A DNA stretch of 64,000 bases from JAICXG01 sp036825615 (lineage in GTDB: Bacteria > Verrucomicrobiota > Verrucomicrobiia > Chthoniobacterales > UBA10450). The stretch spans positions 62,001-126,000 of the forward strand of contig DAISXY010000011.1 of the NCBI GenBank assembly GCA_036825615.1. The letters are read 5' to 3'. Below, piece by piece: positions 27,715 to 35,904 of this stretch. Within the stretch, counting starts at the first letter, position 1; every line of letters begins with the position of its first letter. Under the pieces are notes generated by a model, which saw only the letters and a list, made by a program, of their open reading frames with translations, searched no databases and was not told the DNA's origin. Position numbers and translations under genes: made by a program.

Positions 27715-28812
27715 ATGAAATCGCGGCATCTCGCGCAGCTCCTGATCTATATCCTCGCCGTCCTGCTCGTCCCGCTCCTCCTGAACCACTGGCTGCCGCA
27801 GAAACGACCCTTCAATCCCAAGCCGCTCGAGCGCTTGCAGGCGGAGCGACCCGCAATCGTGCTCATCGGCGATTCGTTAGTCCACGCCGCCATCGATCCG
27901 CCGCTGCTCGAAAAGGAGCTCGGCGACGGCAGGGTCGAGATGATCTGGCGCGGCGGCGCGGCCTCGGCCGCGTGGTATTTGAGTTTGAAAAACTATGTCG
28001 TCGCCTCGGGCGTGAAGCCGCGTTGGGTTTGCATCTTTTTTAACTACGACCTCCTGACCAACGCCGCTTTCCGCACCACCGCGACCTATCGCGCTTTCCT
28101 CGAATCGCTCATGCACGGCGACGACCCCGTCTTTCACGAAGTGCTCGGCGACGAATCGGCGCGCCGCACCCCGCTGCAACGAATCGCGAACCGGCTCTAT
28201 CCGCTCAACGACCGGCGCCATCATTATCAGGAAAGACTCAGCCGGTTCGCCTTCCGCCTCGAGTCGTTAGCCGGACCAAAGATCAAGGGGCTGCCGCGCC
28301 GGGTGAACGAGATCTTCGACGTGGCGCGACTCCGCCAGGAGACGCTCCCGCAAACCCCGGAAGCGGTCGCGGCGCGCTCGTTAGTCTTCAGCGCCGATCC
28401 GCGGGAAAACTTCCTCCCGCATATCGTCGCGACTGCACGAGATGCCGGGATTCCGCTCTGTTTCGTGCGAGTGCGTCCGAATCCCGGGCCGGACAATGTT
28501 TTCGAAGAAAGCGCGGAGCTGCGCGCCTATGTCGGGGAATTGCGGTCATGGATTGAAGCGCAGGGCTGCGCCTTCATTGATACAACCGCGAATCAGCGCT
28601 TCACGCCCGACATGTATCTGCGGCCCGACGACGACCACATCGGACCGTGGGCGAAGGAACGCGCGACGAAGATTTATGCGGATGAGCTTCGTCCGCTCTT
28701 GGAGGGCCGGGGTCAACGCCCCCGGCTACAACTGGATGGCCGGGGTCAACGCCCCCGGCTACAACTGGAGGGCCGGGGTCAACGCCCCCGGCTACAGGGA
28801 GAAGCGCGATGA
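27715..28812 (+). CDS. Membrane-anchored SGNH-like protein, partner of MBOAT
   Basis: A 365-residue protein with an N-terminal membrane anchor (about 7-25) and an SGNH-hydrolase-like body. The Ser block is IVLIGDSLVHAAID (about 50-63) and the Asp/His block is DDDHIGPWA (near 305). Such proteins, like AlgX/AlgJ or DltD, transfer acyl groups to polysaccharide or teichoic acid in the periplasm and work with an MBOAT protein. The MBOAT gene follows with an ATGA overlap, which supports that role. The last ~35 residues are three in-frame copies of an 11-residue readout (GRGQRPRLQL plus D/E) of a palindromic DNA repeat and are unlikely to be part of the fold. Confidence 0.78.
   Translation: MKSRHLAQLLIYILAVLLVPLLLNHWLPQKRPFNPKPLERLQAERPAIVLIGDSLVHAAIDPPLLEKELGDGRVEMIWRGGAASAAWYLSLKNYVVASGVKPRWVCIFFNYDLLTNAAFRTTATYRAFLESLMHGDDPVFHEVLGDESARRTPLQRIANRLYPLNDRRHHYQERLSRFAFRLESLAGPKIKGLPRRVNEIFDVARLRQETLPQTPEAVAARSLVFSADPRENFLPHIVATARDAGIPLCFVRVRPNPGPDNVFEESAELRAYVGELRSWIEAQGCAFIDTTANQRFTPDMYLRPDDDHIGPWAKERATKIYADELRPLLEGRGQRPRLQLDGRGQRPRLQLEGRGQRPRLQGEAR
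28705..28797. repeat. Three 33-bp palindromic repeats inside a coding end
   Basis: Units start at 28705, 28738 and 28771. Each contains GGCCGGGGTCAACGCCCCCG and then GCTACA; the GCCGGGG/CCCCGGC arms can form a hairpin. Unit length is a multiple of three, so the SGNH reading frame stays open through all copies. The same palindrome occurs at 13780-13857, 41637-41661 and, as a variant, at about 42163-42187. Confidence 0.9.
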
Positions 28813-30215
28813 TTTTCCATTCCCTCACCTACATCGTTTTCCTGCTCATTGTTCTCGCCCTTTACTGGTCGGTTTCATTGCGCTGGCAAAACGTCTTGCT
28901 CGTGATTGCCGGCTACGTTTTCTACGGCTGGGAACACACCTGGTTTCTTTATCCGCTCTGGGGTTCCACTCTGGTGGATTGGAGCTGCGCGCTTGCGATG
29001 GAACGCTGGCCCCACCGGCGACGCGTTTTTCTGCTCATCAGCATCTGCGGCAGCCTCACGCTCCTCGGCACCTTCAAGTATGCGAATTTCTTTCTCGATA
29101 ACCTCGACACCCTGCTCGCGCAGTTCGGCGCGCGTCCGGTGCACGTCGCGCTCAGGCTTGCGCTCCCGGTGGGAATTTCCTTCTACACTTTCCAATCCAT
29201 CGGCTACGTCGTGGATGTCTACCGCCAGCGCGTGCCGGCCGAGCGCAGCCTGCTCAAATACGCACTTTATGTGACCTTTTTCCCCCAGCTCGTCGCCGGG
29301 CCGATCGAACGCGCGGCTCACATGCTCCCGCAGTATTCCAGCCCGCGTTATTTCAACCCGGAACTCTGGCGCAGCGCCCTGGGGCTTATGCTCTGGGGCT
29401 TTTTCAAAAAAGTCGTGATCGCCGACAACCTCGCGATCATCGCGAACAAAATCTTCGCCCTCTCCGCCCCCACCTTTCCCGTGCTCTGGGCCGGCGTGCT
29501 CGCCTTCACGGTCCAGATTTATGCCGATTTCTCGGCTTACACCGACATCGCGCGCGGCACCGCCCGATTGTTAGGCATCGAGCTGATGCGGAACTTCCTC
29601 CATCCCTACATCGCGACCTCGCCGGCCGATTTCTGGCGGCGCTGGCACATCTCGCTCTCCACCTGGATGCGCGATTATCTTTACATTCCGTTAGGCGGGA
29701 GCCGCTGTAGTCCTTCGCGCAATTCTTTCAATCTCGTCGCTACTTTTGCGATCAGCGGCCTCTGGCACGGCGCTTCCTGGAACTTTGTCATCTGGGGTTT
29801 TTACTGGGGATTTCTCCTCCTCGTCGAACGCGGCTGGACCGCGCTCGGCTGGAAACAACAAATGCCGTGGCTGCTCAAGGTGGTTGCCACCTTCATCCTC
29901 GCCTGTATCGGCTGGCTCATGTTCCGCGAACGCGACACCGCCCAGCTCCTGCACGATTTCACCCTCTCACCCTTTGCGGCGGGACGACGCGACTGGGCGA
30001 TCGGAATTTATTTCGCCTTCCTCGTCTGCATCTATTCGCTCCCGCTCGCGATCCATCTCCTTTGCACCGGGATTTTCCCGCGCTGGAATCTTGACTTTCA
30101 ACTGCCCGAGCGCGGCCGGCTGGTGTTCGAGACCGTGGTCGGGATCGCCATCTTCATGGGCATTCTGACCTTGCGCAGCCTGACGACCTCCGACTTCATC
30201 TACTTCCAGTTCTAA
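28809..30215 (+). CDS. MBOAT-family O-acyltransferase (AlgI/DltB-like)
   Basis: A 468-residue polytopic membrane protein with about eleven hydrophobic segments. AlgI-like motifs are visible: YVFYGWEHTWF, LALPVGISFYTFQSIGYVVD, FFPQLVAGPIERA and the active-site stretch ISGLWHGASWNFVIWGFYWG with the conserved His (about 320). The protein would carry acyl groups across the inner membrane for O-acylation of an extracellular polymer. Its ATG overlaps the stop of the SGNH-like gene, so the two are a coupled pair. No polysaccharide synthase lies in the window, so the polymer is unknown. Confidence 0.9.
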   Translation: MIFHSLTYIVFLLIVLALYWSVSLRWQNVLLVIAGYVFYGWEHTWFLYPLWGSTLVDWSCALAMERWPHRRRVFLLISICGSLTLLGTFKYANFFLDNLDTLLAQFGARPVHVALRLALPVGISFYTFQSIGYVVDVYRQRVPAERSLLKYALYVTFFPQLVAGPIERAAHMLPQYSSPRYFNPELWRSALGLMLWGFFKKVVIADNLAIIANKIFALSAPTFPVLWAGVLAFTVQIYADFSAYTDIARGTARLLGIELMRNFLHPYIATSPADFWRRWHISLSTWMRDYLYIPLGGSRCSPSRNSFNLVATFAISGLWHGASWNFVIWGFYWGFLLLVERGWTALGWKQQMPWLLKVVATFILACIGWLMFRERDTAQLLHDFTLSPFAAGRRDWAIGIYFAFLVCIYSLPLAIHLLCTGIFPRWNLDFQLPERGRLVFETVVGIAIFMGILTLRSLTTSDFIYFQF

Positions 30216-30260
30216 GGCTGGCGTTTGTGATCATTCTCCGCGCCCGCTAAACTGCGCGCG

Positions 30261-31346
30261 ATGGGCAGCAGTTTCGGCCAGCTCTTTCGCATCACCACCT
30301 TCGGCGAATCGCACGGCGGCGGAATCGGAGTCGTGATTGACGGCTGTCCTCCGCGGGTCTCGTTAGGCGAAAGCGATATCCAGCGCGAGCTCGACCGACG
30401 CCGGCCCGGTCAGAGCAAAATTGTCTCGGCGCGCGACGAACCCGACCAGTGCGAAATTCTCTCCGGCGTCTTCGAGGGCAAAACCTTAGGCACGCCGATC
30501 GCAATTCTGGTCCGCAACCGCGACGCGCGGCCCGAAGCTTACCGGGAAATGAAAGAAACCTTCCGCCCTTCGCATGCCGATTTCACCTATGAGGCGAAGT
30601 ACGGCATTCGCAATTGGCAGGGCGGCGGCCGCGCCTCCGCCCGCGAAACCATCGGCCGGGTCGCGGGCGGCGCCGTTGCCCGCCAGGTGCTGCATCATTT
30701 TTTCCCGGAGCTGGAGGTGCTGACATACGTGAGTCACGTTTATCAAACCAGCGCCTCGATTGATCCCGACCGGGTGCGCCGGGAAGAGATCGAGGCGACG
30801 GCGGTGCGCTGTCCCGATCGCGCGGCGGCGGAAAAGATGATCCAGGCAATCGAGCGGGCGCGCGAGGAGGGCGACTCGTTAGGCGGAACCATCGAATGCG
30901 TCATCCGCGGCGCGCCCGGCGGGCTCGGTGAGCCGGTGTTCGACAAACTCGAGGCCGATCTCGCGAAGGCGATGCTCAGCCTGCCGGCGACGAAAGGCTT
31001 TGAGATCGGTTCCGGATTTGCCGCCGCGAAAATGAAAGGCTCGGAGCATAACGACGCGTTCGAGATTCGCGCAGGCAAAGTGCGAACGGCAACCAATCGC
31101 TCCGGCGGCGTCCAGGGCGGGATCAGCAACGGCGAAAACATCATCTTTCGCGTCGCCTTCAAACCGACTGCGACGATCGCGCGCCCGCAGCAGACCGTGA
31201 CCGCCTCCGGGGAAGCGACCACGCTGGAAGCGCGGGGCCGGCATGATCCGTGTGTTCTGCCGCGGGCTGTGCCGATGGTCGAGGCGATGGCGGCGCTTGT
31301 CTTGTGCGACCATCTTTTGCGGCAGCGCGCAATTGCGATCCCATGA
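30261..31346 (+). CDS. aroC: Chorismate synthase
   Basis: A 361-residue cytoplasmic enzyme that makes chorismate from EPSP using reduced FMN, the last step of the shikimate pathway. Signatures are plain: FGESHGGGIGVVIDGCPP (about 15-32), RRPGQSKIVSARDEPD, GTPIAILVRNRDARP, the long motif around HADFTYEAKYGIRNWQGGGR with SARETIGRVAGGAVARQ, and GFEIGSGFAAAKMKGSEHND. Length and motif set are complete. The gene contains two TCGTTAGGC words, both encoding Ser-Leu-Gly. Its stop overlaps the start of the CvpA-like gene (ATGA). Confidence 0.97.
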   Translation: MGSSFGQLFRITTFGESHGGGIGVVIDGCPPRVSLGESDIQRELDRRRPGQSKIVSARDEPDQCEILSGVFEGKTLGTPIAILVRNRDARPEAYREMKETFRPSHADFTYEAKYGIRNWQGGGRASARETIGRVAGGAVARQVLHHFFPELEVLTYVSHVYQTSASIDPDRVRREEIEATAVRCPDRAAAEKMIQAIERAREEGDSLGGTIECVIRGAPGGLGEPVFDKLEADLAKAMLSLPATKGFEIGSGFAAAKMKGSEHNDAFEIRAGKVRTATNRSGGVQGGISNGENIIFRVAFKPTATIARPQQTVTASGEATTLEARGRHDPCVLPRAVPMVEAMAALVLCDHLLRQRAIAIP

Positions 31347-32176
31347 ACGGCGGTTCTTCGCTCTGGCAGTTGGTTTTTGTTTCCTTCGCCCTCGTCCTGA
31401 TTCTTTTCGAGGTGGTGCGCGGCTGGCGCCTGGGCCTTGTCAGGCAGCTGGTCCGGCTCTTCGCCCTCGTCTCGGCTTACGCCGCCGGGCTCTTTGGCGG
31501 CCGCATGCTTCTGCCGATGGTGCGGCCGTTCTTTCGCGCACCGGATTTCATTCTTTCCCTCCTCGCCGGCGCGGTTCTCGCGCTCGTCGTCTATGCCGCG
31601 ATCAATGGTCTCGGTGCGCTCCTCTTTAAACGCACGCGCGAGCAACGGGTGGGATTGGTCCGATTCGTCTACGGCTTTTCCGGGGCTGCGCTGGGAATTT
31701 TCTTTGGGCTCTTCGGCGTCTGGCTCGTTGTCGTAGCCGTGCGCTCGTTAGGCGCCCTTGCCGGTGCGGAAAACAACGCGGCGGCCAACCCTGAGCCGGC
31801 TCGCCCGGCAGCGGTCGCGCCTCTGGGCCAGCTCAAGCAATCGCTGGAACGCGGTTCGTTAGGCGAAGCATTGCGCGCGATCGACCCGGTGCCGAACCAG
31901 ACTTATGCCAGCCTCGGAAAGCTGGGAACTGTCCTTTCTGATCCCCGCCATGCCGAGCGCTTCCTCAGCTTCGCGGCGGTAAGGGAACTGTCGGAGAACC
32001 CGCGCATCATCTCGCTCCGTGACGACCCTCAAATCATGCAACTCATCGAGCAACACCGTTACCTCGAGCTCCTGCAAAGCCCAAAGGTGATCGCGGCGCT
32101 GAACGACCCAGTGCTCGCCACACAGCTGCGGAGTTTCGATTTGCAGAGGGCGCTGGACTATGCGCTCAAGAAATAG
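31343..32176 (+). CDS. CvpA-family membrane protein
   Basis: A 277-residue protein starting at ATG 31343, which overlaps the aroC stop. Four hydrophobic segments in the first 135 residues (LVFVSFALVLILFEVVRGWR, then LVRLFALVSAYAAGLFGGR and two more) match the CvpA fold linked to colicin V production and envelope homeostasis. The C-terminal half is soluble, with an Ala/Pro linker and helices. Two TCGTTAGGC words lie in this gene. It forms a two-gene unit with aroC; the functional link is unclear. Confidence 0.75.
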   Translation: MNGGSSLWQLVFVSFALVLILFEVVRGWRLGLVRQLVRLFALVSAYAAGLFGGRMLLPMVRPFFRAPDFILSLLAGAVLALVVYAAINGLGALLFKRTREQRVGLVRFVYGFSGAALGIFFGLFGVWLVVVAVRSLGALAGAENNAAANPEPARPAAVAPLGQLKQSLERGSLGEALRAIDPVPNQTYASLGKLGTVLSDPRHAERFLSFAAVRELSENPRIISLRDDPQIMQLIEQHRYLELLQSPKVIAALNDPVLATQLRSFDLQRALDYALKK

Positions 32177-32219
32177 CTTGCGCTCATCCTCGGCTGCGCG
32201 CATGACCCACGCCTGACCC

Positions 32220-33278
32220 ATGTTTAAACGACGACGCCTTACAGTTCCGGGTGAAGCGCCCGGCCTGCTCAAACTTTCGCCGGAGATGCCGCAACAGGTC
32301 CCGGTTATTACCATGATTGAGTACGGACCGGACTGTCTCGAGGAAAGGCGCGATCTGGCCCCCGATGAGTTACTCGCCCATTTGAATAACAATCTCGTGA
32401 CCTGGATCAACATAGATGGGCTCGGCGACCTGAGTGTGCTTCCGATTCTCGGGCAACGGTTTCATCTCCACCCGCTCGCCCTTGAAGATGTGGTGGATAC
32501 AAACCAGCGACCGAAAGTCGAGCAATACGATGAATATCTCTTCATCGTGGCAAAGATGATCTATCTCGAGAACGACCATGAGATTAGCGCAGAGCAGGTG
32601 AGCATGTTCCTGGGCGACACCTTTCTTATTACTTTGCAGGAGGAACCGGATCGCGATGTCTTTGAACCGGTGCGGGCACGGATCCGGAGCGGCAAAGGAC
32701 GTATCCGCAAGGCGCAGTCAGACTATCTTGCCTACGCGCTCCTCGACGCGATCATCGACCATTATTATCCTGTGCTGGAACATATCGGAGGAGAGATTGA
32801 TCTGATCGAAGACGAACTGGTCGCGAACCCGCTCAAGCGTCCGGTAGGCAGCTTGCACGATTATAAGCGCGCTCTGACCAAAATCCGCCGCATGGTCTGG
32901 CCATTGCGGGACGTGACCAATCTGCTCCTGCATGAGGACCCGGGATTGATCCGCCCGGAGACGAAGATTTATCTGCGCGATTGTTATGATCACAGTGTGC
33001 AGCTGATGGACGTAGTCGAGAGTTATCGGGATGTGCTTTCCGGGCTGACTGAGATTCATATCTCGAGCATTGGTTTGCGGACGAACGAGATCATGCGTGT
33101 CCTGACTGTGATCTCCTCGGTTTTTATTCCGCTCACTTTTATCGCCGGAGTTTATGGGATGAATTTTGCCCATATGCCTGAACTGGCCGAGCCCTGGGGT
33201 TACTTCGCCTGTCTTGGGCTTATGCTGGTGGTGGCGATCGGACAGCTTCTTTACTTCAAGAAACGGCGCTGGTTGTAA
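32220..33278 (+). CDS. corA: CorA-type magnesium/cobalt channel
   Basis: A 352-residue divalent-cation channel. The large N-terminal cytoplasmic domain (to about 285) includes LHPLALEDVVDTNQRPKVEQYD, a hallmark of CorA. Two C-terminal helices carry the selectivity motif YGMNF (about 313), and the basic end KKRRWL anchors the second helix. Five copies assemble in the inner membrane to import Mg2+ or Co2+. Length and motif spacing are normal. It stands alone, 43 bases after the cvpA-like gene. Confidence 0.93.
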   Translation: MFKRRRLTVPGEAPGLLKLSPEMPQQVPVITMIEYGPDCLEERRDLAPDELLAHLNNNLVTWINIDGLGDLSVLPILGQRFHLHPLALEDVVDTNQRPKVEQYDEYLFIVAKMIYLENDHEISAEQVSMFLGDTFLITLQEEPDRDVFEPVRARIRSGKGRIRKAQSDYLAYALLDAIIDHYYPVLEHIGGEIDLIEDELVANPLKRPVGSLHDYKRALTKIRRMVWPLRDVTNLLLHEDPGLIRPETKIYLRDCYDHSVQLMDVVESYRDVLSGLTEIHISSIGLRTNEIMRVLTVISSVFIPLTFIAGVYGMNFAHMPELAEPWGYFACLGLMLVVAIGQLLYFKKRRWL

Positions 33279-33301
33279 CCTAGTTTGGCTTGGAAGCGTC
33301 T

Positions 33302-33829
33302 ATGTCTAACTATCTGGTCGTGAGCACGAGCGGAAAACCGTTGAGCAACAGCCGGAAGATGGCACGGGTGGCATTCGACTATCTCTCAAAGGAAAAGGTG
33401 GACTGCGAGTGGCTCGATCTTGCCGGGATGGGCCTGCCCTTATGCGACGCGGGGGCGTGTTATGCTCACCCTGCGGCCCGCCAAGCCGATCAAGCGGTCG
33501 CCGCGGCCGATGGCATCCTCGTCGCCGCACCGGTTTATAACTTTGACGTGAGCGCTTCGGCAAAGAATCTAATCGAGCTCACCGGCAGTTCCTGGGAAGA
33601 CAAGATCGTCGGCTTCCTTTGTGCGGCTGGTGGGATGAGCAGTTATATGTCAGTCATGGCTTACGCCAACAGTCTGATGCTTGATTTTCGTTGTGTGATT
33701 ATTCCGCGGTTTGTTTATGCCACGGGTGAAGCTTTCGAGGACGGAGAGCTGCGCGACAAGAGAATCATTGCGCGAATTGAGCAGGTCGCGGCGGAGCTGG
33801 TTCGTTTCACCCGGGCGTTACGCGGGTAA
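33302..33829 (+). CDS. NADPH-dependent FMN reductase-like flavoprotein
   Basis: About 175 residues from ATG 33302, preferred over an upstream TTG because of a GGAAG box about nine bases before it. The flavodoxin-like pattern is visible: a phosphate-binding loop near the start (STSGKPLSNSRKMA), then DGILVAAPVYNFDVSASAKN as the FMN-contact segment and GFLCAAGGMSSYMS. Relatives reduce FMN, azo compounds or quinones. The start loop is less Gly/Ser-rich than in well-studied NAD(P)H:FMN reductases, so substrate and cofactor preference are open. It lies 23 bases after corA. Confidence 0.8.
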   Translation: MSNYLVVSTSGKPLSNSRKMARVAFDYLSKEKVDCEWLDLAGMGLPLCDAGACYAHPAARQADQAVAAADGILVAAPVYNFDVSASAKNLIELTGSSWEDKIVGFLCAAGGMSSYMSVMAYANSLMLDFRCVIIPRFVYATGEAFEDGELRDKRIIARIEQVAAELVRFTRALRG

Positions 33830-33869
33830 AGCTGGCTTGAAAGCTCCCCTAAGGTTGCAGACCGTTTGA

Positions 33870-34093
33870 CCCTCACCGGCGGCTGACGCCGTCCGCCTCT
33901 CCCTCAGGGAGAGGGATTGCTCCTTGTCGTGATCTCCGAGCAATCACGCGCGACTGCTGCCGTGCGCCTGCCGCACAGGAGAAGCCTCGTTCCTACTCGT
34001 CGTGCTCGTCGTTTCCTTGCGAGTCCCGCTCTCCCTCCCTCTCTCCCTCTCTCCCTTTGGGAGAGACGCGCGCGCGAAGCGCGGCAGTGAGGG
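33870..34093. repeat. Left copy of a 0.22-kb inverted repeat
   Basis: This block (CCCTCACCGGCGGCTGACGC at its left end, GCGGCAGTGAGGG at its right end) reappears in reverse orientation at 38171-38391 with about nine in ten bases matching by eye. The two copies flank the receiver-MBL and pyrophosphatase genes. From 34061 the block continues as tandem copies. Confidence 0.85.
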
Positions 34094-34207
34094 CAGGGAG
34101 AGGGTCTGGGAGAGACGCGCGCGCGAAGCGCGGCAGTGAGGGCAGGGAGAGGGTTTGGGAGAGACGCGCGCGCGAAGCGCGGCAGTGAGGGTAAGGAGAG
34201 GATCTGG
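34061..34207. repeat. Three tandem 49-bp repeats
   Basis: Units begin at 34061, 34110 and 34159, each starting GAGAGACGCGCGCGCGAAGC and containing GGCAGTGAGGG. They extend the right end of the left inverted-repeat copy. Apart from these repeats I see nothing in 33830-34280. Confidence 0.85.
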
Positions 34208-34280
34208 ATGCGCGAAGCGTTAATGAGGGTGCGCGTTACAAGTCACCACCCCGACATACCGTCGGCTTTCCCAGAGTCTC

Positions 34281-35612
34281 CTAAACGAGCGCGGGCATCT
34301 TCGCCCCGAGCCAGACCTCAGCCCCTTCGCGGGCGGCTTCAACCTCGAGCGGCGAGCCTTTTTCCAAAACGAGCATGCGGGCCGCTTCCACCATCGAATC
34401 GATAAACCTGTCGTCGTGGTTGGGATCGTGATGAAAGAGAAAGAGCTTGCGCACTTCCGCCTCGATCGCGAGTGAGACCACGCTGCTGAGTGAGCCGTGA
34501 CCCCACCCGATCTTGCGCACATATTCCTCGTCGGTGTATTGCGAATCGATGATGAGAATGTCGGTCCCGCGGAGAAACTCGACCAGTTTTCCCCGGGCGT
34601 CGGCGGCAAAGGCGCGTGCCTCCGTCACACTCGATTTGTCCGGACCGGCCTGGCTGAGTTTTAGCAGGTCATAAGGCTCGTTGTCGGGAAGGAAAGCAAT
34701 CGAACCGTTACTGGTAGTGAGTCGATAACCGACACAGATACTGGGATGATTTACGAACCGCGCCTGCACCTTCACTTTTCCAATCGAGAATTCCATTTCC
34801 TCCAGCTCGCGGATGGCAATTGCGCTCGGCATGTCATCGAGCTTGATCGGGAAGAAGGAGGTTTCCATTTGACCCTTCAGGACTGACTCGAGTCCGGCGC
34901 GCGCTCCCTGGTAACCGAGAACGCGGAGGGAATTCTTTTTTTGGTAGGCGGGAAGAAAGAAAGGCAACCCTTGAATGTGGTCCCAGTGAGTGTGAGAGAT
35001 GAGCAGGGTCGGGTGAATCGGCTGGTCGGCAAATTCCGCCTGGAGAGCTATCCCTAACTCACGCATCCCGGAGCCGGCGTCGAGGATGATGATTTCGCCG
35101 TCGGCCCGCACTTCCACGCAACTGGTATTGCCGCCATAGCCGACGGTGGAAGAACCGGGCACGGGAATCGAGCCGCGCACGCCCCAGAATTTGACCCGGG
35201 TCGAGGGCGGATTGAATTCCGGAACCGGCCGGTCCTCGCCCGCGCCATCGTGGTCCGGCGGGAGGACCCGCTCGACGACTTCGTGCAAATGTTCCCAGCG
35301 AATCGGCTTGACCAGATATTCATCCGCCCCGGCATCAATTGCACTCGAGCGATCAACTCCGTAGTCGCGACCCGAGATGATGATGATCTTGGAGCGCGGC
35401 AGGATGTCGCGCAGGCTGCGGCAGACCTGAAAGCCATTGATCTTCGGCATGAGTAAATCGCACACGATCAGCTCGGGCCGATGTTCGAGCGCGAGCCGGA
35501 TCCCCGCCTCGCCGTCGCCGGCCTCGAGAATCTTCCAGTCCTCGAGCGCGAAAAGACCCGCCGTGGCGCGCCGGCTTTCGGCGTCATCCTCGATCAAAAG
35601 GACGGTTTGCAT
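34281..35612 (-). CDS. Receiver domain fused to a metallo-beta-lactamase-fold hydrolase
   Basis: About 443 residues from ATG 35612 (an upstream start at 35654 would add 14 untypical residues). The N-terminal receiver domain (1-120) has acidic pair EDD, phosphoacceptor Asp in LIVCDLLMPKING (about 51) and KPIRW. A linker leads to an MBL-fold domain (about 140-443) with metal ligands in HTHWDHIQGLPFF and later DSQYTDEE and LFHHDPNHDD. The MBL part opens VKFWGVRGSIPVPG, a form shared by phosphodiesterase-like MBL proteins. Phosphorylation would presumably gate hydrolysis of a phosphodiester, possibly a nucleotide second messenger. No partner kinase is adjacent. Confidence 0.85.
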   Translation of the reverse strand: MQTVLLIEDDAESRRATAGLFALEDWKILEAGDGEAGIRLALEHRPELIVCDLLMPKINGFQVCRSLRDILPRSKIIIISGRDYGVDRSSAIDAGADEYLVKPIRWEHLHEVVERVLPPDHDGAGEDRPVPEFNPPSTRVKFWGVRGSIPVPGSSTVGYGGNTSCVEVRADGEIIILDAGSGMRELGIALQAEFADQPIHPTLLISHTHWDHIQGLPFFLPAYQKKNSLRVLGYQGARAGLESVLKGQMETSFFPIKLDDMPSAIAIRELEEMEFSIGKVKVQARFVNHPSICVGYRLTTSNGSIAFLPDNEPYDLLKLSQAGPDKSSVTEARAFAADARGKLVEFLRGTDILIIDSQYTDEEYVRKIGWGHGSLSSVVSLAIEAEVRKLFLFHHDPNHDDRFIDSMVEAARMLVLEKGSPLEVEAAREGAEVWLGAKMPALV

Positions 35613-35904
35613 GGGTGACGGCTGATTCTTGGCAGAGGAACCTGGCGGCGACAAGCGTAATTCTCGTCCTCGCGCCGATTGCGCATCCGCGCTCGGGTCG
35701 TTAGGCTGGCTTGCGCATTTGCCTTAAGAGTGCCCTCACTGCCGCGCTTCGCGTGCGCGTCTCTCCCACAGGGCGAGAAGGGAATCCACCGCATAGGTTC
35801 ACAAGGTCGGGCGCTCTGTCGTGGAAAATGAAATGCCGCTGACTTGCGGCCCAGGCTCGCTCCAACGCCTTTGGAGCCGGCGCGCCCTCGCGCCGAGAGC
35901 AGCC
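35613..35904. other. Short non-coding interval
   Basis: Contains one TCGTTAGGC word (35698-35706) and a fragment of the flanking repeat family (about 35727-35780, CCTCACTGCCGCGCTTCGCG). No gene is visible. Confidence 0.6.

Noticed and set aside
33870..34207. Tandem 49-bp repeats considered as a CRISPR or centromere-like array
   Set aside because: The units are contiguous and also occur dispersed and inverted at 38 kb; no spacers or partition genes.
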